A stretch of 64,000 nucleotides of DNA from Reichenbachiella carrageenanivorans (GTDB taxonomy: Bacteria > Bacteroidota > Bacteroidia > Cytophagales > Cyclobacteriaceae). The stretch is taken from contig NZ_CP106735.1 of assembly GCF_025639805.1 (NCBI RefSeq), positions 4,373,501 to 4,437,500 of the forward strand, in the 5' to 3' direction. A program made the translations under genes and the position numbers. The notes under the pieces are model-generated. The model had not been told where the DNA came from, did no database searches, and saw only the letters and a program-made list of their open reading frames with translations. Positions 1 through 8,565 of this stretch are shown in pieces; position 1 is the first letter of the stretch, and each line of letters begins with the position of its first letter.

Positions 1-442
1 CTTCTTTCGAGGCAATACGTTCGGCCACTTCTTTTTGGATCATGCCTACGACATAGTTTACCTGATTTCGATTTTCTAAAACCTTGAAAAATATCTGAGA
101 AGAAATGTTATAAGGGAAGTTGCCAATGACACTGATGGGCTCATCCCCAAAAAATGCTTTAAAGTCGCATTTTAGAAAATCGGCATGTAGGATTTTTGCA
201 TTCTTGCCCACATATCTACGCTTGAGGTAGTCGATCGACTCTTCGTCCAGATCCATCAAAACCAACTCCTTGATCTCTGGCTTATCTACCATCAGATCCG
301 ACAACACACCCGTGCCTGGCCCTACCTCTAGTACCTGTTTGGCCTCTGTCACATCAAACAAGCCTTTTACGATGTCTTCAGCTATGTTTTGATCTTTGAG
401 AAAGTGCTGTCCTAGTTGTTTTTTGGGCTTTACTCCGGCCAT
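1..442 (-). CDS. rsmA: 16S rRNA (adenine1518/1519-N6)-dimethyltransferase, N-terminal part
   Basis: The gene runs off the left edge, so only about the first 147 residues are present. The N-terminus MAGVKPKKQLGQHFLKD is the KsgA/RsmA hallmark. It is followed by the SAM-binding loop EVGPGTGVLS, then LVLMDLDEES, HADFLK and the catalytic GNFPYNISSQI (NxPY type). The enzyme dimethylates two adjacent adenines near the 3' end of 16S rRNA during 30S assembly. Start is the ATG at 442. It is divergent from pdxA, with about 200 bp between them. A pdxA neighbour is common for this gene in many bacteria. Identification is secure; the C-terminus is out of view. Confidence 0.95.
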   Translation of the reverse strand, partial: MAGVKPKKQLGQHFLKDQNIAEDIVKGLFDVTEAKQVLEVGPGTGVLSDLMVDKPEIKELVLMDLDEESIDYLKRRYVGKNAKILHADFLKCDFKAFFGDEPISVIGNFPYNISSQIFFKVLENRNQVNYVVGMIQKEVAERIASKE

Positions 443-463
443 ATTTGTGTTATGATTTAATAA

Positions 464-482
464 GGAAACAGACACTGTTTCC
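464..482. promoter_or_regulatory. Short perfect hairpin in the rsmA/pdxA divergent spacer
   Basis: GGAAACA and TGTTTCC form a 7-bp inverted repeat around a 5-nt loop, 22 bp upstream of the rsmA start. It could be an operator or a 5'-UTR hairpin of rsmA. No T-run follows in the rsmA direction, so a terminator is unlikely. The role is inferred only from position. Confidence 0.3.
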
Positions 483-639
483 TCCTATATTTTCTAATTT
501 GATCCCTTTATAATTTCGTAAGGGTATCTCAAGGATTCCGTGTAAATTGCGATCAAATATTCATTCAATACATACCTAAATGTAGATGATCCAACAGCCA
601 ATTTGGTAGAAATGGATCAATAAAATTTCGACATTAGAC

Positions 640-1671
640 ATGGACAAAGAATCTAAAAGCCATAAACAAAAACCGCTCATCGGCATCACCATGGGCGACA
701 TCAACGGTATAGGGCCAGAAGTGATCATCAAAGCGCTAGCCAACAATAAGATGACTCAGTACTTCACTCCCATTATTTATGGCTCAGCAAAAGTACTTTC
801 GTTTTATAGAAAGCAGTTGAACCTCGACAATTTTAATTTCTCGCCTATCAACGACCTGTCCAAACCCTACCACCGCAAAGTGAATGTGATCAACTGCTGG
901 GAAGATACCGTGGAGGTCACTCCCGGACAAGACAATAGCACAGGAGGCGAGTGTGCCTTCCAAGCACTCGAAACCGCTACCAACGATTTGAAAGAAGGCA
1001 GAATCGACGCACTAATTACTGCCCCGATCAACAAACTCAACATCCAAAATGACAATTTCAAATTTGCTGGCCACACCGAATATTTAGCTGAAAAAGCCGG
1101 CACCAAGGAAAGCCTGATGTTTATGGTCTCCGACGCCATGCGTGTGGGCGTACTCACTGGCCACATTCCTCTCAAGGACGTAGCCGCACAGGTTACCAAA
1201 GAAAATATCATCAAAAAAGTGAAGATGATGACGAAATCGCTCAAGCAAGATTTTGGTATAGCCAAACCAAAAATTGCCGTACTGGGACTCAATCCTCATG
1301 CTGGCGAGGATGGACTACTCGGCAGTGAAGAAATAGACATCATCCGACCAGCCATAGAAGAATTCAAATCCAAAGGACAAATCGTGATGGGTCCCTACCC
1401 TGCTGATGGTTTCTTTGGGTCTGGAGAACATCACAAATTTGACGCTGTGCTGGCCATGTATCACGATCAAGGACTGATCCCATTTAAAAGTCTCACCTTT
1501 TCTACAGGGGTCAATTTTACCGCTGGACTACCGTTTGTACGCACATCGCCAGACCATGGCACGGCCTATGCCCTCGCAGGAAGAAATCAGGCAGATGAAG
1601 GCTCGATGCGTACAGCCATTTTTGCAGCACTGGACATTGCCAACTGCAGATTGGAAAACAAAGAAGCTTAG
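640..1671 (+). CDS. pdxA: 4-hydroxythreonine-4-phosphate dehydrogenase
   Basis: 343 residues, normal length for PdxA, the NAD-dependent cytoplasmic dehydrogenase of the DXP-dependent pyridoxal 5'-phosphate pathway. Family motifs are ITMGDINGIGPEVIIKAL at the N-terminus, GHTEYLAEKAG in the middle, LGLNPHAGEDG, GPYPADGFF and AMYHDQGLIPFK (metal-binding histidine and the conserved DQG). Start is the ATG at 640; the first dozen residues are a lysine-rich extension before the conserved core. The next gene begins 3 nt after the stop, so both are probably co-transcribed. Confidence 0.96.
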   Translation: MDKESKSHKQKPLIGITMGDINGIGPEVIIKALANNKMTQYFTPIIYGSAKVLSFYRKQLNLDNFNFSPINDLSKPYHRKVNVINCWEDTVEVTPGQDNSTGGECAFQALETATNDLKEGRIDALITAPINKLNIQNDNFKFAGHTEYLAEKAGTKESLMFMVSDAMRVGVLTGHIPLKDVAAQVTKENIIKKVKMMTKSLKQDFGIAKPKIAVLGLNPHAGEDGLLGSEEIDIIRPAIEEFKSKGQIVMGPYPADGFFGSGEHHKFDAVLAMYHDQGLIPFKSLTFSTGVNFTAGLPFVRTSPDHGTAYALAGRNQADEGSMRTAIFAALDIANCRLENKEA

Positions 1672-1674
1672 GCA

Positions 1675-2280
1675 ATGCAGGTGCATTGGATCAAACCCAA
1701 TCCTCATGGAACCAGCGTTGGTCTGGCAGAGGTCTCTGGCGAAAACGACAAAGACCTCGACTACCTTCGGCCTGATCTGGCGCACCTAAATCCCAAAAAA
1801 CGCATGGAATTTCTGGCTTCACGTCTATTGACGCAGCGCCTATGTGAAGCGCAGCAAATCCCCTATCACGGTATCGAAAAAGATGAGTACGGCAAGCCGC
1901 ATTTGATCCAGTCGAACTATCAGTTATCTATCTCACACAGCTATCCCATGGTGGCCTGTGCGATTCATCCCACAGCGCCATGTGGCATCGACATAGAATC
2001 TGTACGCCCACAACTAACGAACATCAAACACAAGTTTCTCAACCCTATAGAACTGAGACGCTGCGACACCAACCTCCACCAGCTCTGCATACACTGGTCG
2101 GCCAAAGAAGTACTGTATAAAATCCATGGCAGAAAACGTTTGACTTTTGCAAAACAACTAGTCATCGACGAAATAAGGGGAGACCAAATACATGCGAGAA
2201 TATTGCTCGACGATGCCGAAAAAAAACATCTGCTGAAATACGAAAAAGTTTCAGAATATTATCTGGTTTATAACGTTTGA
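1675..2280 (+). CDS. 4'-phosphopantetheinyl transferase superfamily protein
   Basis: 201 residues. The magnesium and CoA binding motif GIDIESVRPQ and the downstream HWSAKEVLYKIHGRKRLTF (W-x-A-K-E) are the two signature blocks of Sfp/AcpS-type transferases. These move phosphopantetheine from CoA to the serine of acyl- or peptidyl-carrier proteins. The length fits the Sfp-like class rather than the 120-residue AcpS class. It lies 3 nt after pdxA, suggesting translational coupling. The carrier-protein substrate cannot be told; no synthase genes are nearby. Confidence 0.88.
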   Translation: MQVHWIKPNPHGTSVGLAEVSGENDKDLDYLRPDLAHLNPKKRMEFLASRLLTQRLCEAQQIPYHGIEKDEYGKPHLIQSNYQLSISHSYPMVACAIHPTAPCGIDIESVRPQLTNIKHKFLNPIELRRCDTNLHQLCIHWSAKEVLYKIHGRKRLTFAKQLVIDEIRGDQIHARILLDDAEKKHLLKYEKVSEYYLVYNV

Positions 2281-2347
2281 GGTATGCGATTATGATGAAA
2301 ACTCAATAAAGTTTATAACTTTATTGAACGCAACCAAAACAACCGCT

Positions 2348-2932
2348 ATGAACCGTAAACTCTACCTAATATTTATCGCTTTGGTGATCACACTGCGCAG
2401 CTTTGGACAAAACTATGTAAGCAAAGAGCTCCCCCTCTACAATGTCCTGACGGACACTGACATCACGCTTGCCAAATTCGATTCGCACAGTGCCATTGTC
2501 TTGGTATATACCAGTATTCACTGCCCCTATGCCAAGCTATACAAGGAACGGATTTCGTCTATGTCTGACCAGTATGCCAGTCAAAATGTGCGCTTTGCCT
2601 TTGTGAATGCCAACGCCAACCACCCCTCCAACAAAGAAACCATCAAGCATATGAAAGACGAAGCCAATACTTCAAACCAAAATGTACTCTACCTAGCCGA
2701 CAAAAATCACACAGTAAGAAAAGCGCTAAACGTAGAGAAGAACCCTGAAGTAATCATCCTTACCCCCATATCCGAGGGCTATCGCAAAGTATACCAAGGC
2801 GCCATAGATGACAGCCCACAATCCGAATCGACTGTGCGAAAAAACTACGTGCAGATGACTCTCAATAGCATACTCACCAACAAGACCGTCCCCCTCACCT
2901 ACCAACGACCGGTCGGCTGTCGAATTAAATAG
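2348..2932 (+). CDS. Exported thioredoxin-fold (redoxin) protein
   Basis: About 194 residues from the ATG at 2348, preferred over an upstream TTG at 2324 because it places a signal peptide (LYLIFIALVITLRSFGQ) at the very N-terminus. The body has a thioredoxin/peroxiredoxin layout: a strand ending VLVYTSIHCPYAKLY with one active-site-like cysteine, FVNANANHPSN, and a late cis-proline strand NPEVIILTP. No resolving CxxC partner is visible, so a one-cysteine periplasmic redoxin is likelier than a disulfide oxidase. The partner is unknown. Array 1 of the cassette system begins about 80 bp downstream. Confidence 0.7.
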   Translation: MNRKLYLIFIALVITLRSFGQNYVSKELPLYNVLTDTDITLAKFDSHSAIVLVYTSIHCPYAKLYKERISSMSDQYASQNVRFAFVNANANHPSNKETIKHMKDEANTSNQNVLYLADKNHTVRKALNVEKNPEVIILTPISEGYRKVYQGAIDDSPQSESTVRKNYVQMTLNSILTNKTVPLTYQRPVGCRIK

Positions 2933-3014
2933 CCATACCGCCCTGCGGTTATCTAAAAAAGCAACAACGATTCCCCAAAAACAAAAAAATAAACCGTATT
3001 TTTAAACGGATAAA

Positions 3015-3063
3015 AACGACTACAATGGATATATCAACCACTAGTGTGTGATATCCGGATGTT
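3015..3063 (+). repeat. Cassette entry palindrome, copy 1 (X1)
   Basis: An imperfect palindrome: GGAT, ATATCA, a short loop around CACTAGTG, then TGATATCC and GGATGTT. Bases 3027-3063 recur almost unchanged at 12908-12945 and 24790-24826. In all three copies the final GTT is the first triplet of a cassette. The right arm (TGATATCC, five bases, GTT) matches the right arms of the larger cassette sites, so this looks like a minimal attC-like or attI-like site. The function is inferred from position and repetition. Confidence 0.7.
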
Positions 3064-4070
3064 AGCGATAATCATCAATACTTAATGAAGAAATACTTAC
3101 TAATCACAACTTTGGCGTTGGCCATTATTAGTTGTTCGGAAAAACCACCAACCAACGAACAAATTGTTAACTCGCTTATTAGTCAAATAGATAGTATTGA
3201 ATCCATACCTAAATTCAACAAGGCATATTATCGACTTATTGATAGCTTATATTCAGTTGCCCCTAACAATACGTACGTTTTGCCTAAAGTGATTAACAAC
3301 GCATTTAATGACAAAAATGACAGCTTGGTTATCGTCCTCAGCCAACAACTTTTTGATTCCCTTCCACTTTCTTATTGTAATCTTTTTTACGGTTTAAGTC
3401 TTGAGAGAATTGGCTTACAAGATTCGGCAAACCAACATTATCAATATTTATTGCAGAATTACCCAGATTCGATTACTCTCTTGAATGGAAACTTCTCGAA
3501 ATACGAACTACTAACAGTACTTCACGGTAAGGATTCGGCATTATCAGAATTGAGAACTGTTTCAGATCAGAGTTCCTACGGATACCTTCGAACTCAAAAT
3601 GATATAGAAAACTATATTGGAAATGGTATGCATGAATTCATATGGTTCGGCACTGACAAAGACTTCCCCAACGAGTATCATGCAATTATTCCAGACTCAC
3701 TTTTCTTAACAGGAAAAATTAACAGCATGAGAAAAATCAGTGAGTATTTTGTTAAGTATGGAGTCAACATTTACAATGTAGGAACAGACACAAAGAACCA
3801 GGCATATATTTTTAGCTCGAAACCTCAATATGCAGAGAAAATCAAGGCCATTAAAGAGTTAACAATTACTCGTACGAATTAAAATATCGCTAACATCCTG
3901 TATCAAATCATGGCGGTTCAGTTGTAACTGAAAGCTCTCTGCATTTTGGAATCCCCGCCATATCTCAGATTAGCACTATGGAATCAAAAAGGGATAGCGC
4001 AAATCAGAGATTTGGCTATCTTGTAGCCGAAACTTAAACTATATCACACGCCACGCTTGATACAGTGGCG
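3062..4070 (+). mobile_element. Integron-like gene cassette A (lipoprotein cargo)
   Basis: The unit opens with GTTAGCGATA (3061-3070) and its gene is followed by the exact reverse complement TATCGCTAAC (3885-3894). The second copy begins a 181-bp folded site ending in GTT at 4070-4072, where the next cassette starts. A private terminal inverted repeat plus a shared folded site is what a circular cassette integrated by a site-specific recombinase would leave. The unit is visibly more AT-rich than pdxA upstream. No recombinase is encoded within it. Confidence 0.65.
3085..3882 (+). CDS. Uncharacterised TPR-like lipoprotein, cargo of cassette A
   Basis: 265 residues. Signal peptide with lipobox (KKYLLITTLALAIISC) gives a lipidated cysteine at about residue 17. 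The mature part is helical with tetratricopeptide-like spacing (YCNLFYGLSLERIGLQDSANQHYQYLL). The C-terminal third contains DIENYIGNGMHEFIW and ends in SSKPQYAEKIKAIKEL. I do not recognise a family. Low GC and asparagine/isoleucine-rich codon use differ from the flanking chromosomal genes and fit horizontal acquisition. It is the first gene after entry palindrome X1, and its stop codon lies only 3 nt before the terminal repeat. Confidence 0.75.
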   Translation: MKKYLLITTLALAIISCSEKPPTNEQIVNSLISQIDSIESIPKFNKAYYRLIDSLYSVAPNNTYVLPKVINNAFNDKNDSLVIVLSQQLFDSLPLSYCNLFYGLSLERIGLQDSANQHYQYLLQNYPDSITLLNGNFSKYELLTVLHGKDSALSELRTVSDQSSYGYLRTQNDIENYIGNGMHEFIWFGTDKDFPNEYHAIIPDSLFLTGKINSMRKISEYFVKYGVNIYNVGTDTKNQAYIFSSKPQYAEKIKAIKELTITRTN

Positions 4071-4072
4071 TT
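3892..4072 (+). repeat. attC-like cassette site A
   Basis: 181 bp from AAC (3892) to GTT (4072). The outer arms CTGTATCAAATCATGGCG and CGCCACGCTTGATACAG pair with a few unpaired bases. An inner pair, CCATATCTCAGATT with AATCAGAGATTTGG, makes a second stem. Site E (25414-25600) has the same length, the same inner stem and recognisably the same sequence. Extra-helical bases in a long imperfect hairpin are the mark of integron attC sites; the role is inferred. Confidence 0.65.
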
Positions 4073-5323
4073 GGCATTAATTACAGGAACTGAATGAAAG
4101 CAAGTAAACTTCTTGAATTTAAATTAAAAGGAGAAAGAAACATCTCGTCAAGAAAACCACTCATAATAGGTGAACGTATTTATGTTCCTTTCATTTTTGA
4201 CAAAAAAGGTTTTGTAGCAAGCAAGATGGTCTGTTTGAATAAAAATGACTTTGAAGTCAAATGGGAATATGACTACCCTTTTGTGATTAATAACATATTA
4301 GAATCCACAAATGGGAATGTTCTGATTTGCTGCATGGACGGTAAACTAAACGAACTTAAATCACAAAATGGAGAGTTGGTATCAACACTTGAATTAGAAA
4401 TGGATAGGTGTGGACATTCTTCTGCCATCAGTGACAATAGAATCGTAATAGGTGGCGTTCAAGGAACTAAAAAAATGAACTGTCTTGATTTAGATTCTCA
4501 GTCCATAAAATGGTCTTTTGATAATGGTGGGCACTCATATATTCCATTGATTAGTAATGAAAAAGTATATCAATGCACGGAGAAACTAATTAGATGTTTA
4601 GAGTTAAACACTGGCAAACTAATTTGGGAAGCGACAGAAGAAAATACTTACATCTTTAATCCGATATCATTCAATGAATTAATTGTTGTTGGTGGTCATG
4701 GTTTGATAAACATTTATGACAGCAATAAGGGAAAGCTTCTTCACCAAATAGAAACAGGTATTAGGGAATCGATAAGAGCTATTATATCTGATAATAACAA
4801 TCTGTACTTTGGGGATAGTTCAGGTGTTTTTTATGCCTATGAGATAAACGAAAAGAAAAACTTACTTGGTAAAAGAAGTATTCAATCTAAGGAACTGTGG
4901 AGATTCGAGTCTAATGGAAGTATTGAAAGCCTACCTAAAATTGTTGGAGAATCCATTTTGTTTATGAATGACGACAATAAATTGATTTGCCTTAATATGA
5001 GAAGTGGTGAAAGCAATTGGAGTTTCAATACCAAAGGTGAAGCAGGAATATCAAGTATTATAACAGATGAAGAAAATATATTTCTATCTGTTGGAAAAGG
5101 ATATTTATACAAACTAAAAGAAGAAAACTAATGCCAACAAGGTGCATAGCCAATAGGGCATTAGAGCTAAATTGAAAGTCCTGTTCTTTGAGCAGGCAAC
5201 GCCAAAACAAAGTTTTGACGTTTGTTGAAATAAAAATTAAAAGTAAAAAAACGTTTGTTTTGGCTTAGTGGTAACCCGAAAGTGAACTGCTTCGAATCTG
5301 CCCTACTGTCCATACACAGAACG
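4071..5323 (+). mobile_element. Integron-like gene cassette B (beta-propeller cargo)
   Basis: It starts exactly where site A ends, with GTTGGCATTA (4070-4079), and ends with the perfect reverse complement TAATGCCAAC (5129-5138), followed by site B. The stop codon of its gene lies inside the right repeat. Two cassettes sit head-to-tail in the same orientation, as in an integron array. The terminal repeat differs entirely from that of cassette A, so it is not a transposon family inverted repeat. Confidence 0.65.
4094..5131 (+). CDS. Cytoplasmic PQQ-type beta-propeller repeat protein, cargo of cassette B
   Basis: 345 residues without a signal peptide. Six or seven blades repeat with the PQQ-propeller spacing, each carrying a W-x-(F/Y/A) strand: VKWEYDYPF, IKWSFDNGG, LIWEATEEN, LWRFESNGS, SNWSFNTKG, with intervening 'CLNxxSG' turns such as CLELNTGKLIW. 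The fold supports ligand or protein binding; no catalytic residues can be assigned. AT-rich composition and the cassette boundaries on both sides suggest acquisition. A plausible RBS (AGGAAC) precedes the ATG at 4094. Periplasmic relatives such as BamB are lipoproteins, so this intracellular version is a different type. Confidence 0.8.
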   Translation: MKASKLLEFKLKGERNISSRKPLIIGERIYVPFIFDKKGFVASKMVCLNKNDFEVKWEYDYPFVINNILESTNGNVLICCMDGKLNELKSQNGELVSTLELEMDRCGHSSAISDNRIVIGGVQGTKKMNCLDLDSQSIKWSFDNGGHSYIPLISNEKVYQCTEKLIRCLELNTGKLIWEATEENTYIFNPISFNELIVVGGHGLINIYDSNKGKLLHQIETGIRESIRAIISDNNNLYFGDSSGVFYAYEINEKKNLLGKRSIQSKELWRFESNGSIESLPKIVGESILFMNDDNKLICLNMRSGESNWSFNTKGEAGISSIITDEENIFLSVGKGYLYKLKEEN

Positions 5324-5325
5324 TT
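5136..5325 (+). repeat. attC-like cassette site B
   Basis: 190 bp from AAC to GTT. The left arm AACAAGGTGCATAGCCAA runs on to TAGGGC. It pairs with GCCCTACTGTCCATACACAG, followed by AACGTT. The inner part carries CTGTTCTTTGAGCAG and AACGCCAAAACA/TGTTTTGGC stems. The segment GTAACCCGAAAGTGAACTGC resembles TTAACCGATAGGTTCGTGC in site D, so B and D form a subfamily. Confidence 0.6.
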
Positions 5326-5571
5326 GATGAGTACATAACTAAAGCTCAAATTACCATCTCTGATATTCAAATTGTTTTACAAAGGGAACTCTCTCATTTG
5401 CCAAAGAAGAAAACTTTGTTTGAGGCATTTTTCAAGGAAAATCCACATAACAGACGCTGATCGATACCTTTCATAGACTTCCAAACAGGCAAAAATGAAG
5501 TTTTAGTAAAAGACGAAATCTTTAAATGTTTTGGCAACTATCAAATCAACAAGACGATATATTAGCAAACA
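5323..5571 (+). pseudogene. Remnant reading frame in a decayed cassette downstream of site B
   Basis: The frame starting at the GTT of site B reads VDEYITKAQITISDIQIVLQ and on to LFEAFFKENPHNRR. It meets TGA at 5458 and then continues in the same frame as IPFIDFQTGKNEVLVKDEIF to TAG at 5571. Both halves look like genuine protein, and there is no usable start codon. I do not recognise the family. This looks like a third cassette of array 1 that has lost function. Confidence 0.4.
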
Positions 5572-5665
5572 AACTTAAAAATTGCACTTAGTCACAACGT
5601 TTACGAAAGGCTTAGATAATGATGGGTTGGTAATTCTAATAGACATTTCTTCATATAGTGGCTTA
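5548..5665 (+). repeat. Degenerate attC-like site closing array 1
   Basis: AACAAGACGATATATTAGC fits the left-arm pattern of the cassette sites, and TTCATATAGTGGC about 90 bp later fits the right arm (compare GATACAGTGGC in site A). The expected terminal GTT reads TTA. The bases before AAC (ATCAAC) match the GTTGAT that opens this unit. Weak but consistent. Confidence 0.35.
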
Positions 5666-5678
5666 GAGACGACAAACA

Positions 5679-5740
5679 AAAAGAGGCTACCTCAACACCT
5701 ACACCCTTTACAATGGGTAGGCCGAGGCAACCTCTTTCAT
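5679..5740 (-). terminator. Terminator of the shorter GH16 gene
   Basis: Read on the minus strand, AAAGAGGTTGCCTC and GAGGTAGCCTCTTTTTG form a long stem ending in a T-run, about 37 bp after the stop codon of the GH16 gene. An inner pair (CTACCC/GGGTGTAG) extends it. Confidence 0.75.
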
Positions 5741-5774
5741 CGCAATCACTAAAAGTTAGTCTGTCAAATCAAAA

Positions 5775-8489
5775 TCACTCAACAATAATCTTTCTCAAAT
5801 AAGATTGATCTGTGGTTTCTATTTTCAACAGATACAATCCTGACAGCTGATTGGTATCTAAGGTCAACTTGCCATGCTCAAGGCGCTTTCTCAAAATCAC
5901 CTTGCCTTGTATATCCAATACGGACACTTGTCCTGCTGAGGCATCCTTCAATTCGATCTGGATATAGTCTTTAGCTGGATTAGGAAAAACCTGAAACCAG
6001 CCTTCGCTGACAGTCTCCTCCACATCAGCATCGCCTATTCTTGCAGAGCTACAGTTGCCCAAGTCTATCCACCCTGCACAAGGCCCTGGTTCACATCCTC
6101 CATTTTTCACTCCACTGGTCCATTTCACTTCATAGAGATGGCCATTGTGACTGACCTGCTCTCCTTTGCTATAAGAGGTAGGCTGCCAGGCTGGAACAGA
6201 ACACCCACCACCAGTGCTCTGCACAGAGACTACGCAGGTAGCCGTATACCCTCCATCGTTGGTAGAAACGGTAATCGTAGCACTGCCAGCTGCTACTGCC
6301 GTAATCAAACCGTTAGCCGACACGGTAGCTACAGTCGTATGACTCGAAGACCAGCTTACTGCTTTGTTGCTCGCATTGGCTGGCAACACACTGGCCATTG
6401 CACTGATGGTGGCTCCCACATTCAGTGAGGCAACACTTGGAGAAACAGCGACATTACTAACGGCAACAGAACCCGTACCACCACCTTGCTCAGTCAGCGT
6501 AAAATCATCGGCATAGTACTGTCCTCCTCCGTTATTCCAAAACCAGATTTTATAATCTTGGGTAGCGCTACCAGTCGTGAAAGTTATTTCTGAATTAACG
6601 TAAGTGGTACTGGTGATTAGTGTATTGATAATAAATGTACTGGTAGTCTCATTGGTGACACCGAGGTACACACTCTGACCACTGCTACCCACTTTGGCAA
6701 AACACGAGGCTGTATAGGTCGTATTTGGCTGCAGGCTCACGGTCTGATTGACCGACCCATTGCCATTGACATAGGCCGCATAAGCACCTGAATGGACGTT
6801 GGACGACACCACGCTGGCATTTCCTGCTGTAGTCCAGTCGGTCATATCACCCGTTTCGAAGCCGGGATTGTCCAGTTTGTTAGTATTGACTGGCGGAGCG
6901 GATACCGTCACAGCTGCAGTGGCTGTATGCCCTCCATCGACAGACTGAACGGTGATAGCCGCCGCCCCTGCAGCTACGGCAGTCACGATGCCGCTACCGT
7001 TGACCGTAGCCACTGTGGGGTTGCTAGTACTCCATGTCACTGCTTTGTTGGTGGCGTTAGATGGGCTTACCGTTGTCGCGAGGTTGCTGGTTTGGCCGGC
7101 AGTCAGGCTCAAGTTGGTTGGCGCTACAGAGACACCCGATACTGCTACATTCGTAGGAGGGTTGGTCGTTCCTCCTGTGGTCAAATCGAAATCATCGCAA
7201 TATGCGGTACCTCCACTCCAATACCAGAACCGGTACGACTCCGCAGATGCACCAGTGGTAAAGGTGATACTTCCCTGACTGTACGACGTACTGGTAAATT
7301 CAAAATTATCTATCAATTCATTAGAAATCGCCTTTGAAACACCCATAAAGGCATTGGTGCTTCCAGCGGCTACCTTCCCATACGCCGTTACGGTATAGGT
7401 TGTGTTGGCTTCTAGTGCTACGATCTGAGCCACGCTAGCATTGGACACTGAAGCACAGTAGGTGCCTGTGTGTGCATTGTTATTCACGGCTGCGATAGTT
7501 CCCGAACTGGCACCCCAATAATCGAGATTGCCCAATTCGAAGTCGTCGTTGCCTAGCTCTCCAGCAGGAAGCGGCGGGTTGTTGTTGGTGCCGGATTTCT
7601 CCCAAACTCGGACATAATCCACATACATCGATGTAGGCATTTCAGACAACAATGCATTGGCCTCTGGGTCAGTGACTGGGTTGATGGCATTGTTTCTATT
7701 GTCATAAAACTGAACAAATGGTTTTCTCAACCCCAAAGACAAAGTCACATTCATCGGACGATTCCAATAGGTATTGGGTTTTCTGCCCACCTCTACGCCA
7801 TCCACATACCAGATGATTTCATTTTCATTGACTTCACAGCCATAGATATGGAAATCGTTTCGAGGATCCCAAGGTGCTCTCCACTTGTTGAGCTGCTCGG
7901 CTGGATATTGTTTAGGTCTACGCCATTCACGGGCTCCATTCTTTTTGACCACAGCGTGCAGGTTGAGATCCATATCTCGGACATCATCTTGATGCCCTTC
8001 GTACCAGTCGAATTGCTGCAGTTCTACTACGTCAATTTCGGAATAAATAGTCTCTCCCTCTGGTGCACTGTCATCAAAATTGCTAAACAGCCAAAAAGAA
8101 GGACAAACACCAGACCCAGACAATGGCGAACCTTTGATTTTCGCCTCAAAATACCCATAGGTAAAAGTGTTGTAAGACTTGAGAATACCAGACTTAAAAT
8201 AAGTCCCCTGCGCTGGCACGTTTCCCGCATTGTGACTCATAGTCAGCTCAGCGATACCATCTTCCACCTTTACATTGTTGGTATTGTCCCAAAGCCATGA
8301 CGAGGTATTGGGTAAGTTTCCGGTTCGAATCCACTTGGCCCAATCGGGCGATCCACCGTTGAATTCATCCGAAGCACTCCATCTGATCTCCCATGTGTCA
8401 TTAGGGTTGGTCGTTTTCGCGGGCGATTGCCCGTACGTGATGTTAGCTGCAAATAGCAGTAAACATATCAGTGAATAAATTTTCATCAT
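5775..8489 (-). CDS. Secreted multidomain GH16 glycanase with T9SS sorting signal
   Basis: 904 residues. Signal peptide 1-20; GH16 domain about 35-300 with the catalytic EIDVVE (E151 nucleophile, D153, E156 acid/base; the beta-bulge form found in laminarinases, agarases and carrageenases). Then come a jelly-roll carbohydrate-binding module (about 312-440), a Big_2 Ig-like domain (about 450-530), a second binding module, a second Big_2 domain, a chitin-binding-like CxVPAW module near 760-805, and a C-terminal type A T9SS sorting domain (PNPAKDYIQIEL to the end). It would be secreted across the outer membrane to cut a beta-glucan or red-algal galactan; which one cannot be decided by eye. It follows the larger GH16 gene in the same direction. 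Confidence 0.9.
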   Translation of the reverse strand: MMKIYSLICLLLFAANITYGQSPAKTTNPNDTWEIRWSASDEFNGGSPDWAKWIRTGNLPNTSSWLWDNTNNVKVEDGIAELTMSHNAGNVPAQGTYFKSGILKSYNTFTYGYFEAKIKGSPLSGSGVCPSFWLFSNFDDSAPEGETIYSEIDVVELQQFDWYEGHQDDVRDMDLNLHAVVKKNGAREWRRPKQYPAEQLNKWRAPWDPRNDFHIYGCEVNENEIIWYVDGVEVGRKPNTYWNRPMNVTLSLGLRKPFVQFYDNRNNAINPVTDPEANALLSEMPTSMYVDYVRVWEKSGTNNNPPLPAGELGNDDFELGNLDYWGASSGTIAAVNNNAHTGTYCASVSNASVAQIVALEANTTYTVTAYGKVAAGSTNAFMGVSKAISNELIDNFEFTSTSYSQGSITFTTGASAESYRFWYWSGGTAYCDDFDLTTGGTTNPPTNVAVSGVSVAPTNLSLTAGQTSNLATTVSPSNATNKAVTWSTSNPTVATVNGSGIVTAVAAGAAAITVQSVDGGHTATAAVTVSAPPVNTNKLDNPGFETGDMTDWTTAGNASVVSSNVHSGAYAAYVNGNGSVNQTVSLQPNTTYTASCFAKVGSSGQSVYLGVTNETTSTFIINTLITSTTYVNSEITFTTGSATQDYKIWFWNNGGGQYYADDFTLTEQGGGTGSVAVSNVAVSPSVASLNVGATISAMASVLPANASNKAVSWSSSHTTVATVSANGLITAVAAGSATITVSTNDGGYTATCVVSVQSTGGGCSVPAWQPTSYSKGEQVSHNGHLYEVKWTSGVKNGGCEPGPCAGWIDLGNCSSARIGDADVEETVSEGWFQVFPNPAKDYIQIELKDASAGQVSVLDIQGKVILRKRLEHGKLTLDTNQLSGLYLLKIETTDQSYLRKIIVE

Positions 8490-8510
8490 GTGATAAGCGT
8501 TTTAGTTTGT

Positions 8511-8562
8511 ATAAAAAATTGTATTGATTGCAGGCACCTCCTCGTGAGATACCTGCAATCAA
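8511..8562 (-). terminator. Terminator between the two GH16 genes
   Basis: TTGATTGCAGG (8524-8534) and CCTGCAATCAA (8552-8562) are a perfect 11-bp inverted repeat. On the minus strand it begins 3 nt after the stop of the 1184-residue gene and is followed by TACAATTTTTT. The two enzymes are therefore probably separate transcripts or differ in expression. Confidence 0.8.
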
Positions 8563-8565
8563 TTG

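Noticed and set aside
3015..3063. Reading the GGATATATCA palindrome as a transposon inverted repeat
   Set aside because: It occurs once per locus at one end only, no transposase is encoded, and no target-site duplication is visible.
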